Below are positions 16,497 to 24,419 of a stretch of 61,586 bases of DNA, piece by piece. Each line of letters begins with the position of its first letter. Position 1 is the stretch's first letter. Position numbers and translations under genes: made by a program. The DNA lies in NCBI GenBank assembly GCA_012840345.1, contig DULO01000120.1, forward strand, positions 1 through 61,586, read 5' to 3'. Source of the DNA: Candidatus Fermentithermobacillaceae bacterium. Its GTDB lineage: Bacteria; Bacillota; Sulfobacillia; Fermentithermobacillales; Fermentithermobacillaceae. Below the pieces are notes generated by a model that saw only the letters and a list, made by a program, of their open reading frames with translations, made no database searches and was not told the DNA's origin.

Positions 16497-16546
16497 CGCG
16501 GTCAACCTTTCCCAATGTGATGTTCTTCCCGTCCGGCCTAGCCAGC

Positions 16547-17578
16547 TTACCTTACAAGCCTGAGAATATCCTTGAAGGTGATGAACACGAACAAGGCCAT
16601 AAGAAGGAAAAAGCCGAAGAAGTGCACCAGGCCTTCTTTTTCCGGGTCGATGGGTTTGCCTCTTATGGCCTCAATGCCAAAGAAGATGAGCCTGCTGCCG
16701 TCCAGGGCTGGAAAAGGCATAAGGTTAAAGAGGGCCAAGTTGGCGGAGAGGATTCCCACGATGTAGAAGAGCTGCGCCAGTCCTGTGCGCGCGGCTTCGC
16801 CCAATATCTGAGTTATGCCTACCGGTCCCGTTACTTCCGGCGCTACCTTGCCCACGATCATGCCGATGATACCGGTTATCCAGGCGACGCTGACGTGGTA
16901 GGTCTCACTGAAGCCTGATATAAGGCCTTTCAAGAGGCCCACGCGAGTGAGCTGCAAAGTCGGCCTGACGCCTATCACTCCCACCCCGTTCATCTCAATG
17001 GGGGTCATGTTTACCAGAACAGGCTCCCCGTCTCTTTCCACGCCCACTTCGGTGGTTTGGCCGGCTCGGGTCTGGATGATCGCCACCATTTCGTCCCAGG
17101 TATCGACCGGGGTACCCCCAACGGACTGAATCACGTCTCCGGCGAGGAGCCCGGCGGTCTCGGCCGGGTATCCGGGCATCACTTCCAGGATGCGGGTGGT
17201 CGGCGTGTTGATCCCCACGAAGGAGAACACCAAGAAAAAAGCCAAAGACGCCACGAGAAGGTTGAATATCGGTCCCGCGGCGATCACGAAAGCCCGGCGC
17301 CCTGGCGAGAGGCTGCTAAGGATTCTTTCCTTGGGGATGGCTTTATCTTCCTCCCGGTTGGGGCCTTCCTCACCCGCGAACCTGGTGAACCCTCCCACAG
17401 GGATCAAGCGGAGCGTGTATCTTGTCTCCTCTTTCTGTTTCGAGTACAAAACCGGTCCGAATCCGACGGCGAACTCGTGAATGTATACTCCCATGAGCCT
17501 TCCGGCCAGAAAATGTCCGAGTTCGTGAAAAGTTACCAGCACGCCCAAGAGAAACAGGGCAAGAACGACCTGCGCCAA
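16547..17578 (-). CDS. rseP: Site-2 intramembrane metalloprotease RseP/RasP
   Basis: This is a zinc metalloprotease that cuts transmembrane anti-sigma factors and signal-peptide remnants within the membrane. The 343 residues show HELGH in the first helix (18-22), a single PDZ domain (about 120-190, GYPAETAGLLAGDV) and the third zinc ligand motif NLMPFPALDG near the C-terminus. Four transmembrane segments are expected. The start is TTG with GGAGA nine bases upstream, four bases after the dxr stop. One PDZ domain is the Gram-positive form. Confidence 0.95.
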   Translation of the reverse strand: MAQVVLALFLLGVLVTFHELGHFLAGRLMGVYIHEFAVGFGPVLYSKQKEETRYTLRLIPVGGFTRFAGEEGPNREEDKAIPKERILSSLSPGRRAFVIAAGPIFNLLVASLAFFLVFSFVGINTPTTRILEVMPGYPAETAGLLAGDVIQSVGGTPVDTWDEMVAIIQTRAGQTTEVGVERDGEPVLVNMTPIEMNGVGVIGVRPTLQLTRVGLLKGLISGFSETYHVSVAWITGIIGMIVGKVAPEVTGPVGITQILGEAARTGLAQLFYIVGILSANLALFNLMPFPALDGSRLIFFGIEAIRGKPIDPEKEGLVHFFGFFLLMALFVFITFKDILRLVR

Positions 17579-17581
17579 GTA

Positions 17582-18745
17582 TCATCGTCTCCTTAAACTC
17601 ACAAGTTCCATAGTCTTAGCGACGGCCCATTTCCGTTCTTGTTCCAAAACTTCAACGCACGAGGCGTCTCTAGGATGGTATTCTTCCATGACGGCCGACA
17701 AAACCTCGTACATGTCCAAAAAACCTATGCGGCGGGCCAAAAACTCCTGGACAAGCACCTCATCGGCCGCTGACAAGACGCAAGGCGCGGTACCGCCCAT
17801 ACGTCCCGCGCGGTAGCCCAATAATAGAGACGGAAACCTGGCGGTATCGGGTTCTTCAAACGTGAGAGTACCGAAATAGGGCGAAAGAGATTCCACCGTA
17901 CCGGGCACCCTGTCCGGATACGTGAGCCCGTAGGCTATGGCCAAGCGCATATCCGGTCTCGCCAGTTGGGCCTTGGTGGACCCGTCTTTGAAGGTGACCA
18001 TGGAATGAACGATGCTTTGCCTGTGCAAGACCACCTTTATCTGATCGTAGCCAAGCCCGAACAAGTAGTGGGCCTCCATGACCTCCAAGGTCTTGTTGAA
18101 CAGCGTGGCCGAGTCCACGGTGACTTTCTTCCCCATCTTCCAGGTGGGGTGCCTCAACACTTCTTCCGGAGTGACTTCCCTCATCTCTTCCAGGGTCCGG
18201 TCCCTGAGGGCTCCGCCTGAGGCCGTCAACACTACCTCCTGAACATCTCTTCGGAACTCTCCTTGGAGGCACTGAAAGATGGCGGAATGCTCGGAGTCAA
18301 CGGGTATGAAACGGTCCGGACTCGCGGTTATGTACGGGGCGACCAGCTCCCCCGCCGAAACCAAAGCTTCTTTGCCCGCGAAAGCGACGCGTTTTCCGTG
18401 TTCCAGGGAAGAAAGCAAGGGTTTCACGCCGTCGAAGCCTGGTATGGCGTGAAGCACCACGTCTACATCAGCCAACGACGCGGCTTTCTGAACACCCGAG
18501 GCTCCGGCCGCTATCTCCAAGTTTGAAAGCCCGTAGCTATGTTTGGCTTGTTGAGCTTTGGCGGCAGCCTCTTCGTCAGAAAGGGCCAACAGCCTGGCGC
18601 CGAACTCTTTGGCTTGGGAGAGCGCTTCCTCCCAGCCGGACCCCGCGGCCAGCGCCAGCACTTTAAGGTCGGGGTTCTTGCGTATTACCTGGAGCGCCTG
18701 GGTCCCGATGGAACCCGTGGAGCCCAGTATGCTAACTGTCCTCAA
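17582..18745 (-). CDS. dxr: 1-deoxy-D-xylulose 5-phosphate reductoisomerase
   Basis: Dxr makes 2-C-methyl-D-erythritol 4-phosphate, the committed MEP pathway step, with NADPH and a divalent metal. The 387 residues match the family. Visible are the NADPH loop LGSTGSIG (7-14), the conserved AGKEALV and the metal/substrate region with PVDSEHSAIFQ and ASGGALRD. TTG start overlaps the TGA of the preceding permease gene (TTGA), implying translational coupling. It works with ispG two genes downstream. Confidence 0.97.
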   Translation of the reverse strand: MRTVSILGSTGSIGTQALQVIRKNPDLKVLALAAGSGWEEALSQAKEFGARLLALSDEEAAAKAQQAKHSYGLSNLEIAAGASGVQKAASLADVDVVLHAIPGFDGVKPLLSSLEHGKRVAFAGKEALVSAGELVAPYITASPDRFIPVDSEHSAIFQCLQGEFRRDVQEVVLTASGGALRDRTLEEMREVTPEEVLRHPTWKMGKKVTVDSATLFNKTLEVMEAHYLFGLGYDQIKVVLHRQSIVHSMVTFKDGSTKAQLARPDMRLAIAYGLTYPDRVPGTVESLSPYFGTLTFEEPDTARFPSLLLGYRAGRMGGTAPCVLSAADEVLVQEFLARRIGFLDMYEVLSAVMEEYHPRDASCVEVLEQERKWAVAKTMELVSLRRR

Positions 18746-19779
18746 TCTTTTACACCGTCCTCATGAGGGATGACGCCGGAGACCCAGAGCCCCTTAATGA
18801 GGATGGCCGACAGAGGTCCGTAAATGAGCCCCACTGTGCCGAAGACGCGGAAGCCTATGTAAAGCGAGGCCAAAGTGGCCAGGGGATGCAGCCCCATTTC
18901 CCGGCCGACCAAGTGGGTCTGGGCGACCTGCCTTAGCAAGGATACAGCACCGTACAGGACCGATAAGCCCACGGCCACGGCCGGCGATCCCCATATGGCC
19001 TGGTAGAGGATCCACGGGATGTAGACCAGGCCCGGGCCCACCACCGGCAAGATGTCCATGATAGCCAAGAGAATACCCAAGCCCACCGCGTACCGCGACT
19101 CCACGAGCGTTAAGCCGAGAACGTTGATTATCATGGTCAACAGGACCAGGACCGCCTGAGCCCTGAGGAAGCCGGCGACGCCGCCTAGTATGTCCAGCTC
19201 AACGTGCTTAAAGCTTTTGAAAGCCCGAGGGGGCACGACGCTCCGTATGAAAGACCCTATCTTTGCGCGGTCCTTCATCACGAAGTACGTGGACAGTATG
19301 GTGAACAACAGCATCACCAGAAACATCGGGACTCCTCTGACCAGCCCGCTGGCTCCGCTCAACACGCGGGATAGGAGCACATCCAGGCGGGCCCACTGCT
19401 CTTGAAAAGCCTTGGCTAAGGGTTCGGGCAACTGAGACGATATGTCTCCCGCGATTCGGAGAAGTTCCGTGGCGATCCTGTTGAACTCGGCGTAATACTG
19501 GGGCAAGTACCCGTAAAGGGCGGTCAGTTCTTCCACGATCCTGGTGACGGCCCAAGTGATGAGGGATAGCAAGACGGTTACCAGGAGCAGCACGATGATC
19601 AGGGCCGACCGGCCCCTCCCCAGCCTGGTTTTTTTGGCCATGGCGGCGACTAGGGGATCCAGGATGAAAGCCAAGAAAATGCCCAGGGCGAACGGGAGCA
19701 CGTAGCCCATGAGGTAGCGGAAGAACACGAAGACCGCCACAAACGCGATGGTCAAGTAACCAAGAGTCTTTACTGTCAA
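18742..19779 (-). CDS. AI-2E family transporter (UPF0118 permease)
   Basis: This is a 345-residue polytopic membrane protein. It has hydrophobic N-terminal segments, a hydrophilic middle region (about 85-150) and a C-terminal bundle with GLGILLAIMDILPVVGPGLV and the conserved family tail LIYGPLSAILIKGLW. Family members have been implicated in exporting signals or ions, and substrate assignment from name alone is unsafe. Its position between cdsA and dxr, which are usually adjacent in Bacillota, is uncommon. The gene's end overlaps the dxr start, so they are co-translated. Confidence 0.85.
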   Translation of the reverse strand: MTVKTLGYLTIAFVAVFVFFRYLMGYVLPFALGIFLAFILDPLVAAMAKKTRLGRGRSALIIVLLLVTVLLSLITWAVTRIVEELTALYGYLPQYYAEFNRIATELLRIAGDISSQLPEPLAKAFQEQWARLDVLLSRVLSGASGLVRGVPMFLVMLLFTILSTYFVMKDRAKIGSFIRSVVPPRAFKSFKHVELDILGGVAGFLRAQAVLVLLTMIINVLGLTLVESRYAVGLGILLAIMDILPVVGPGLVYIPWILYQAIWGSPAVAVGLSVLYGAVSLLRQVAQTHLVGREMGLHPLATLASLYIGFRVFGTVGLIYGPLSAILIKGLWVSGVIPHEDGVKD

Positions 19780-19796
19780 ATTGCGTACGCCTCCGG

Positions 19797-20582
19797 TTAG
19801 AGACTGGGCAATATAGAGCTAAAGAGGCGAATCAGAAGACCGCCTGCCCCGGTAAACAAAAGACTGTCGAACCTGTCCAGTACTCCTCCGTGTCCAGGGA
19901 TCAAATTACCCGAATCCTTGGCGTTGCAGAACCGCTTCAGCAGGGATTCCGCTAGATCTCCCGATTCTGCCAAGACGCCCAGGATAAGACCGGACCCAAC
20001 CGCGAAAGGCACGGAAAACCCAAGATAAGTCGAGAGGATTCCGCCTGCCGCGCCTGCCGCCAGAACGCCGCATATGGCGCCTTCCCACGACTTTGAGGGG
20101 CTAATCTTGGGAGCCAGTTTGTGCTTTCCGAAAGCGCTCCCGCCCAGATACGCCCCAACGTCGGTGGCCCAAGTAACCAAGAGGACCAATAGCGCCCATT
20201 CCCTGCCGCCTTTTCCCGAGCGGAGCAGGCCCAGGGCTCCCAGGAGTCCTCCCAAGTACATCTGGCCCGAAAGACCGTAGAGGGCCTCGACTACCCCTCC
20301 CTTAAACAAAGACAACACCAGGAAAAACAAGGCTCCTATCAGAAGACCCATCAGGAGAAGCGCCGGTTGCCCCGTATGACCCAAGAGCGCTACGAGCGAT
20401 ATGACGACAGGGAAACTCGCGGGGATCGTGACACCGGCTTGGTGGAGCAGCCTCCTGTACTCCAACGCCCCCAGAAACGATACTGCCAAGAGCAGCGCGG
20501 CGAAGTACTTGCCGCCAAAATACACCGCGAAACCGACGAGAGGGGCAAAAACCATGGATGAAATGGTTCGTTGCAGAAACAA
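19797..20582 (-). CDS. cdsA: Phosphatidate cytidylyltransferase
   Basis: CdsA converts phosphatidic acid and CTP to CDP-diacylglycerol in the membrane, the branch point for phospholipids. The 261-residue protein has seven or so hydrophobic segments and the diagnostic C-terminal signature split into KISPSKSWEGA and DSGNLIPGHGGVLDRFDS, including the metal-binding aspartates. The start is TTG at 20582. It lies 7 bases after the uppS stop, in the classical uppS-cdsA order. Confidence 0.96.
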   Translation of the reverse strand: MFLQRTISSMVFAPLVGFAVYFGGKYFAALLLAVSFLGALEYRRLLHQAGVTIPASFPVVISLVALLGHTGQPALLLMGLLIGALFFLVLSLFKGGVVEALYGLSGQMYLGGLLGALGLLRSGKGGREWALLVLLVTWATDVGAYLGGSAFGKHKLAPKISPSKSWEGAICGVLAAGAAGGILSTYLGFSVPFAVGSGLILGVLAESGDLAESLLKRFCNAKDSGNLIPGHGGVLDRFDSLLFTGAGGLLIRLFSSILPSL

Positions 20583-20589
20583 CAGCCGG

Positions 20590-21354
20590 TCACCCTCTCT
20601 TGTGGCTCACATCACCAAACCGCCGCTCACGCCTTCCGTATTCGACTACCGCCTTGTAAATATCTATAGGGCCGAAATCGGGCCAAAGCACGTCGGTAAA
20701 CACCAACTCGGAATACGCTCCTTGCCACAGAAGGAAGTTTGATATCCTCTGTTCTCCCGACGTGCGCACGATCAGGTCCGGGTCAGGGACGGAAGGGGCA
20801 TAGAGCAACTGGCGAAACTCCTCCTCTCCTACGGAGTCGAGTTCGCCCGGTTTGTACTTCAATGCCAGTTTCTTAGCGGCATCCAGTATCTCCTGCCTGC
20901 CGCCGTAGTTAACGGCCAGGAGCACGGTCAAGTTTCTGCCTTTGGCCGTGTCATTTGCCGCCTTAGACAACGCTTCCACCACAGGAAGGGGCAGATCCCG
21001 CCAACGACCTATGGGCACTATCCGAACGCCTTTTTCCAGAAGCTCGCGGCGGTCTGAGTTGGCGTAATCCAGGATGAGGTTCATGAGGAACTTGACTTCC
21101 TCTTGGGGCCGGCGCCAATTCTCAGTGGAAAAAACATAAAGGGTCACGTACTTGATTCCCAGGTCAAGAAGGGCAGGGAGACAACGCCTCATGGCCTCTA
21201 CGCCTGCCCGGTGTCCTTCATTCCTGCTTAGCCCGCGCCGCTTTGCCCAACGGCCGTTGCCGTCCATTATGAAAGCTATGTGAGACGGGACGCTGCCTGC
21301 CTTAGCCCGCTCTCTCCATTGGATCTCCTCTTGAGTGGGACCAACAGTAGGCAA
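20590..21354 (-). CDS. uppS: Undecaprenyl diphosphate synthase
   Basis: This cis-prenyltransferase makes the C55 lipid carrier for cell-wall synthesis from farnesyl and isopentenyl diphosphate. The 254 residues contain FIMDGNGRWAKRRG with catalytic Asp31, the GHRAGVEA helix, LYVFSTENWRRP, and the C-terminal PDLIVRTSGEQRISNFLLWQ (truncated motif quoted) that binds IPP. It is three bases after frr and seven before cdsA. It belongs to the same isoprenoid/cell-envelope run as dxr and ispG. Confidence 0.97.
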   Translation of the reverse strand: MPTVGPTQEEIQWRERAKAGSVPSHIAFIMDGNGRWAKRRGLSRNEGHRAGVEAMRRCLPALLDLGIKYVTLYVFSTENWRRPQEEVKFLMNLILDYANSDRRELLEKGVRIVPIGRWRDLPLPVVEALSKAANDTAKGRNLTVLLAVNYGGRQEILDAAKKLALKYKPGELDSVGEEEFRQLLYAPSVPDPDLIVRTSGEQRISNFLLWQGAYSELVFTDVLWPDFGPIDIYKAVVEYGRRERRFGDVSHKRG

Positions 21355-21357
21355 GGG

Positions 21358-21918
21358 CTACACTTCCATTATTTCTTTCTCTTTCGCCGCCGTTATCTCG
21401 TCCACCATCTTGACGTACTTGTCGGTCAGCTTCTGGACTTTATCTTGTATCTTCCTGGACGTATCCTCTGAGATTTCCTTGTCCTTCTCCGCTTTCTTGA
21501 TCTCCTCGTTAATATCCCTTCGCACGTTGCGCAGGGCGACTTTCTGAGACTCCGCTTCTTTTCTTATCGTCTTAAGCATCTCTTGACGCCTCTCGCCCGA
21601 GAGCGGAGGGATAGTTAGTCTTAGAACGTTGCCGTCGCTTACGGGCATGGCGCCCAAATCCGCTTTTTGAAGCGCCTTCTCGATTGGGGAGAGCATCTTC
21701 TTGTCCCAAGGCTGGATGACCAGGGTCCGCGGGGGCTGGACCCCGATGGTAGCTACCTGGCTTACCGGCGTGGGTATCCCAAAATAGTCTACGGTCACCC
21801 TCTCAAGGATGGCGGGACTGGCTCTTCCTGCGCGCAACGAAGCCAGGGCCTTCTTGAAGGCCTCGATGACTTTTTTCATGCGTTCCTCTGAATCAGTGAG
21901 GACACTTCGTTCGTCCAT
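21358..21918 (-). CDS. frr: Ribosome recycling factor
   Basis: RRF dissolves post-termination ribosomes together with EF-G. From the ATG at 21918 it is 186 residues, the normal size, while the longest frame (21936) would add six residues. That ATG sits right after GGGAGGGAG and follows the pyrH stop by one base. Recognisable are EAFKKALASLRAGRASPAIL, the YFGIPTPVSQVA linker region and the long C-terminal helix rich in Lys and Glu. The order tsf-pyrH-frr-uppS is the conserved one. Confidence 0.97.
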   Translation of the reverse strand: MDERSVLTDSEERMKKVIEAFKKALASLRAGRASPAILERVTVDYFGIPTPVSQVATIGVQPPRTLVIQPWDKKMLSPIEKALQKADLGAMPVSDGNVLRLTIPPLSGERRQEMLKTIRKEAESQKVALRNVRRDINEEIKKAEKDKEISEDTSRKIQDKVQKLTDKYVKMVDEITAAKEKEIMEV

Positions 21919-21919
21919 T

Positions 21920-22648
21920 CTACTCCCTCCCGACAAAGGTGCCTACTTTCTCGCCTGTTACCGCTTTTTCTATGTTACCATAAACATCCAGGTCAAATAC
22001 TACAAGCGGTATACGGTTGTCCATGCAGAGGGTGGTCGCTGTGGTATCCATGACTCTCAAACGCTTCTGGATCAATTCCATGTAGTCCAACTGGTCGTAC
22101 TTCTTGGCGTTGGGGTTTTCGTTGGGATCCGAATCGTAGACCCCGTCGGTCCCCTGCTTCGCCATTAAGATCACGTCTGCCCCAATCTCAGCTGCCCTGA
22201 GCGCCGCGGTGGTGTCTGTGGAAAAATAGGGGTTGCCGCTTCCGGCACCGAAAATCACCACTCTCTTTTGTTTTAGGTGGTGAATCGCCTTTCTCCGGAT
22301 ATACGGTTCCCCTACTTCTCTCATGTCGATGGCGGTCATTAGCCTTGTGTCCAGGCCAAGGCGCTCCAGTCTCTCCTGGAGCGCCATACAGTTCATCACG
22401 GTCGCCAGCATGCCCATGTAGTCGGAAGTGGCCCTGTCCATGCCCTGCGACTCGCCCTTAACTCCCCGCCAAAAGTTGCCTCCGCCCACCACGACGGAGA
22501 CCTCGACGCCCATGTCCGAAAGGGTCTTAATCTGCGACGCGATGGTCTCCACCTTGGCGAGGTCCAAACCGAAACCTGCTTTCCCGGCCAAAGCTTCGCC
22601 CGACAGCTTCAGGACAACCCTCTTGTACTTAGCGGTTTTTTCCGCCAA
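21920..22648 (-). CDS. pyrH: UMP kinase
   Basis: PyrH phosphorylates UMP to UDP. The bacterial enzyme is an amino-acid-kinase-fold hexamer regulated by UTP and GTP. The 242 residues carry [10 protein letters not shown] at the N-terminus, [10 protein letters not shown], the [16 protein letters not shown] segment and [15 protein letters not shown] for phosphate binding. It lies 31 bases downstream of tsf in a translation-factor operon, as in most Bacillota. Confidence 0.97.
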   Translation of the reverse strand: MAEKTAKYKRVVLKLSGEALAGKAGFGLDLAKVETIASQIKTLSDMGVEVSVVVGGGNFWRGVKGESQGMDRATSDYMGMLATVMNCMALQERLERLGLDTRLMTAIDMREVGEPYIRRKAIHHLKQKRVVIFGAGSGNPYFSTDTTAALRAAEIGADVILMAKQGTDGVYDSDPNENPNAKKYDQLDYMELIQKRLRVMDTTATTLCMDNRIPLVVFDLDVYGNIEKAVTGEKVGTFVGRE

Positions 22649-22679
22649 TTCCGGTCATCCCCCATCGTATCTTCGGCTT

Positions 22680-23276
22680 CTACTCTCCTAGAGCAAGGCG
22701 GGCGAAATTGCCGACGACTATGTTCTCGCCCAAGACGGCGACCTTCTCGGCAATGACGTCCCGGACTTTCTTAGAGTCGTCCCGGATAAAGGGCTGTTCA
22801 AGGAGGCAAACCCTCTCGTAGAACTTGGCGAGCCTGCCCTGGATGATCTTGTCCAGCACGGCCTCAGGCTTGCCTTCAGCCCTCGCCCTTTCCTTCTCCA
22901 CGTTCTCTTCCCGTTCCAAGATGTCCTTCGGGACATCTTCCTTGGAGATATAGTCGGGCTTGGCCCAAGCGATATGCATCGCGATTTCCCTGGCCAACTC
23001 CTTAAAGACGTCTGTCCTGGCCACGAAGTCCGACTCGCACCTGAGCTCAACGAGGACTCCTACCCTGCCGTTGTGGTGCAGGTAAGCCTCAACGACTCCT
23101 TGCTCCGCGGCGCGTGTCGCTTTCTTGGCGGCTTGAGCAAGGCCCTTCTTGCGAAGGTAATCGATGGCCTTCTCCATGTCGCCCCCGGTTTCCTGAAGGG
23201 CCTTCTTGCAGTCCATCATTCCCGCTCCGGTTCTCTCTCGGAGTTCTCTGATCTTCTCGACTGTGATTTCGGCCAT
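22680..23276 (-). CDS. tsf: Elongation factor Ts (short form)
   Basis: EF-Ts regenerates EF-Tu.GTP. The 198-residue form from the ATG at 23276 keeps the N-terminal UBA-like domain (IRELRERTGAGMMDCKKAL) and one core subdomain with RCESDFVARTD. It lacks the second half found in the about 290-residue E. coli and Bacillus proteins. Such short EF-Ts is known in Thermus and several other lineages. The longer frame from GTG 23285 is less likely because AGGAGG would sit on top of it. It is five bases from rpsB. Confidence 0.96.
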   Translation of the reverse strand: MAEITVEKIRELRERTGAGMMDCKKALQETGGDMEKAIDYLRKKGLAQAAKKATRAAEQGVVEAYLHHNGRVGVLVELRCESDFVARTDVFKELAREIAMHIAWAKPDYISKEDVPKDILEREENVEKERARAEGKPEAVLDKIIQGRLAKFYERVCLLEQPFIRDDSKKVRDVIAEKVAVLGENIVVGNFARLALGE

Positions 23277-23281
23277 TATCC

Positions 23282-23983
23282 TCACTCCTCCTGAACCTGT
23301 ACTCCCTGCTTGCCCTCAAGGATAGCGTCGGCCATCTTTCCGCAAATGAGCTTCACCGATCTGATAGCGTCATCGTTGCCGGGTATGACGACGTCGACCT
23401 CGTCAGGGTCGCAGTTGGTATCTACTATGGCTACCACCGGAATGCCAAGGCGGCGGGCTTCCAAAGTGGCTATATGCTCTTTCCTTGGGTCGACCACAAA
23501 GAGGGCGTCGGGGAGGGACTGCATTCCCTTGATTCCCGTGAAGTACTTCTCCAGTTTCTCCTTCTCTTTCATGAGAAGGGCGGCTTCCTTCTTTGTGAGG
23601 CGTTCAAGATACCCGTTTGTCTCCCACTCCTCAAGCTCCAGAAGCCTCTGAATGCGTTTGCGAATGGTCACGAAGTTGGTGAGGGTGCCGCCCAGCCAGC
23701 GCTGGTTGACGTAGAACTCGCCTGCCCTTTTGGCCTCGGTCTCAACGGCTTCTTGGGCCTGCTTCTTGGTGCCCACAAAGAGAACCCTACCACCGTTTTG
23801 GGAGATGGAGCGGACAAAACTGTAGGCGTCTTCGATCATGCGGACGGTTTTCTGGAGATCGATGATGTAGATCCCGTTTCTCTCGATGAAGATGTAGGGC
23901 TTCATCTTTGGGTTCCATCTTCTGGTCTGGTGACCGAAGTGGACTCCTGCCTCAAGAAGCTGCTTCATTGAAACTACGGACAA
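23282..23983 (-). CDS. rpsB: 30S ribosomal protein S2
   Basis: This 233-residue S2 protein has the hallmark N-terminus [27 protein letters not shown], and the second signature [15 protein letters not shown]. Two in-frame TTG codons lie near the start. The second (23983) is chosen since GGAGGTG is nine bases before it and the product then begins like other S2 proteins. The first (23989) would overlap the ribosome-binding site too closely. An approximately 90-base leader with a strong hairpin precedes it. Confidence 0.96.
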   Translation of the reverse strand: MSVVSMKQLLEAGVHFGHQTRRWNPKMKPYIFIERNGIYIIDLQKTVRMIEDAYSFVRSISQNGGRVLFVGTKKQAQEAVETEAKRAGEFYVNQRWLGGTLTNFVTIRKRIQRLLELEEWETNGYLERLTKKEAALLMKEKEKLEKYFTGIKGMQSLPDALFVVDPRKEHIATLEARRLGIPVVAIVDTNCDPDEVDVVIPGNDDAIRSVKLICGKMADAILEGKQGVQVQEE

Positions 23984-24009
23984 AAACAAACACCTCCATG
24001 GTTTTTACC

Positions 24010-24068
24010 GCCGCCGCCTTCATCGGCACCGCGACTCCTGTGGAGAACCGGCGATGCCTTGAGCGGCG
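24010..24068 (-). promoter_or_regulatory. Structured leader of rpsB-tsf
   Basis: The mRNA leader can fold into one long interrupted hairpin. GGCATCGC (24058-24051) pairs with GCGGTGCC (24032-24025), inside it CTCC pairs with GGAG around an ACA loop, and outside GCCGC pairs with GCGGC. It ends about 10 bases before the rpsB ribosome-binding site. rpsB leaders often bind S2 for autoregulation, but I cannot match this to a known class. Confidence 0.45.
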
Positions 24069-24075
24069 TGTGTTC

Positions 24076-24103
24076 TTTATAGATCTCGGGTAGTATATCA
24101 CAA
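24076..24103 (-). promoter_or_regulatory. Candidate promoter of the rpsB operon
   Basis: Minus-strand TTGTGA (24103-24098) and TATAAA (24081-24076) are separated by 16 bases, immediately upstream of the hairpin leader. A second -10-like TATACT overlaps the spacer. This separates the housekeeping operon from the flagellar cluster. Confidence 0.5.
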
Positions 24104-24110
24104 CTTCCAG

Positions 24111-24419
24111 TTACGCGCCTTGGATATCTAACAACTTTCCCTTCGTAGGGTGCCCCGGAGGCTCTTTTTCCGGCTCGTCTTTGCCTTTTTTCTTCCCTCC
24201 AAGAAGCATCCAGGCCGCCGACCCGCCTCCCGAATCGGTGTTCACATTGTTCTCGCTCTTGGGCGCCTCATTCACCGTCTGTGCCCGCTGGTTCACCTCT
24301 CTGGCGAATCCCGCGGAGAGGCTTTCGGCTTGAGCTTCGCCGTGCCTTCCTGACGCGGCCACCATCCTGGCCATGTCGGCTGAGCGAGGCAGCCCGGAGA
24401 GGGTATCAATGGGCTTCAA
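24111..24419 (-). CDS. Small protein of the flagellar cluster, unknown function
   Basis: A 102-residue polar protein beginning MKPIDTLSGLPRSADMARMV, with an acidic/Asn-rich middle, a Gly-Ser stretch (GGGSA) before a short hydrophobic patch (AWMLLGG), and a Lys/Glu-rich tail. It overlaps the fapA stop by four bases (ATGA type), so it is coupled to fapA. Small proteins of this kind, at the 3' end of fla operons next to fapA, are common in clostridial genomes. I cannot name a function. It is the last flagellar-cluster gene before the rpsB promoter. Confidence 0.75.
   Translation of the reverse strand: MKPIDTLSGLPRSADMARMVAASGRHGEAQAESLSAGFAREVNQRAQTVNEAPKSENNVNTDSGGGSAAWMLLGGKKKGKDEPEKEPPGHPTKGKLLDIQGA

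Noticed and set aside
23990-24109. 61-codon plus-strand frame before rpsB (from 23908)
   Set aside because: It overlaps rpsB and its leader antisense. The hairpin and promoter explain the region better.
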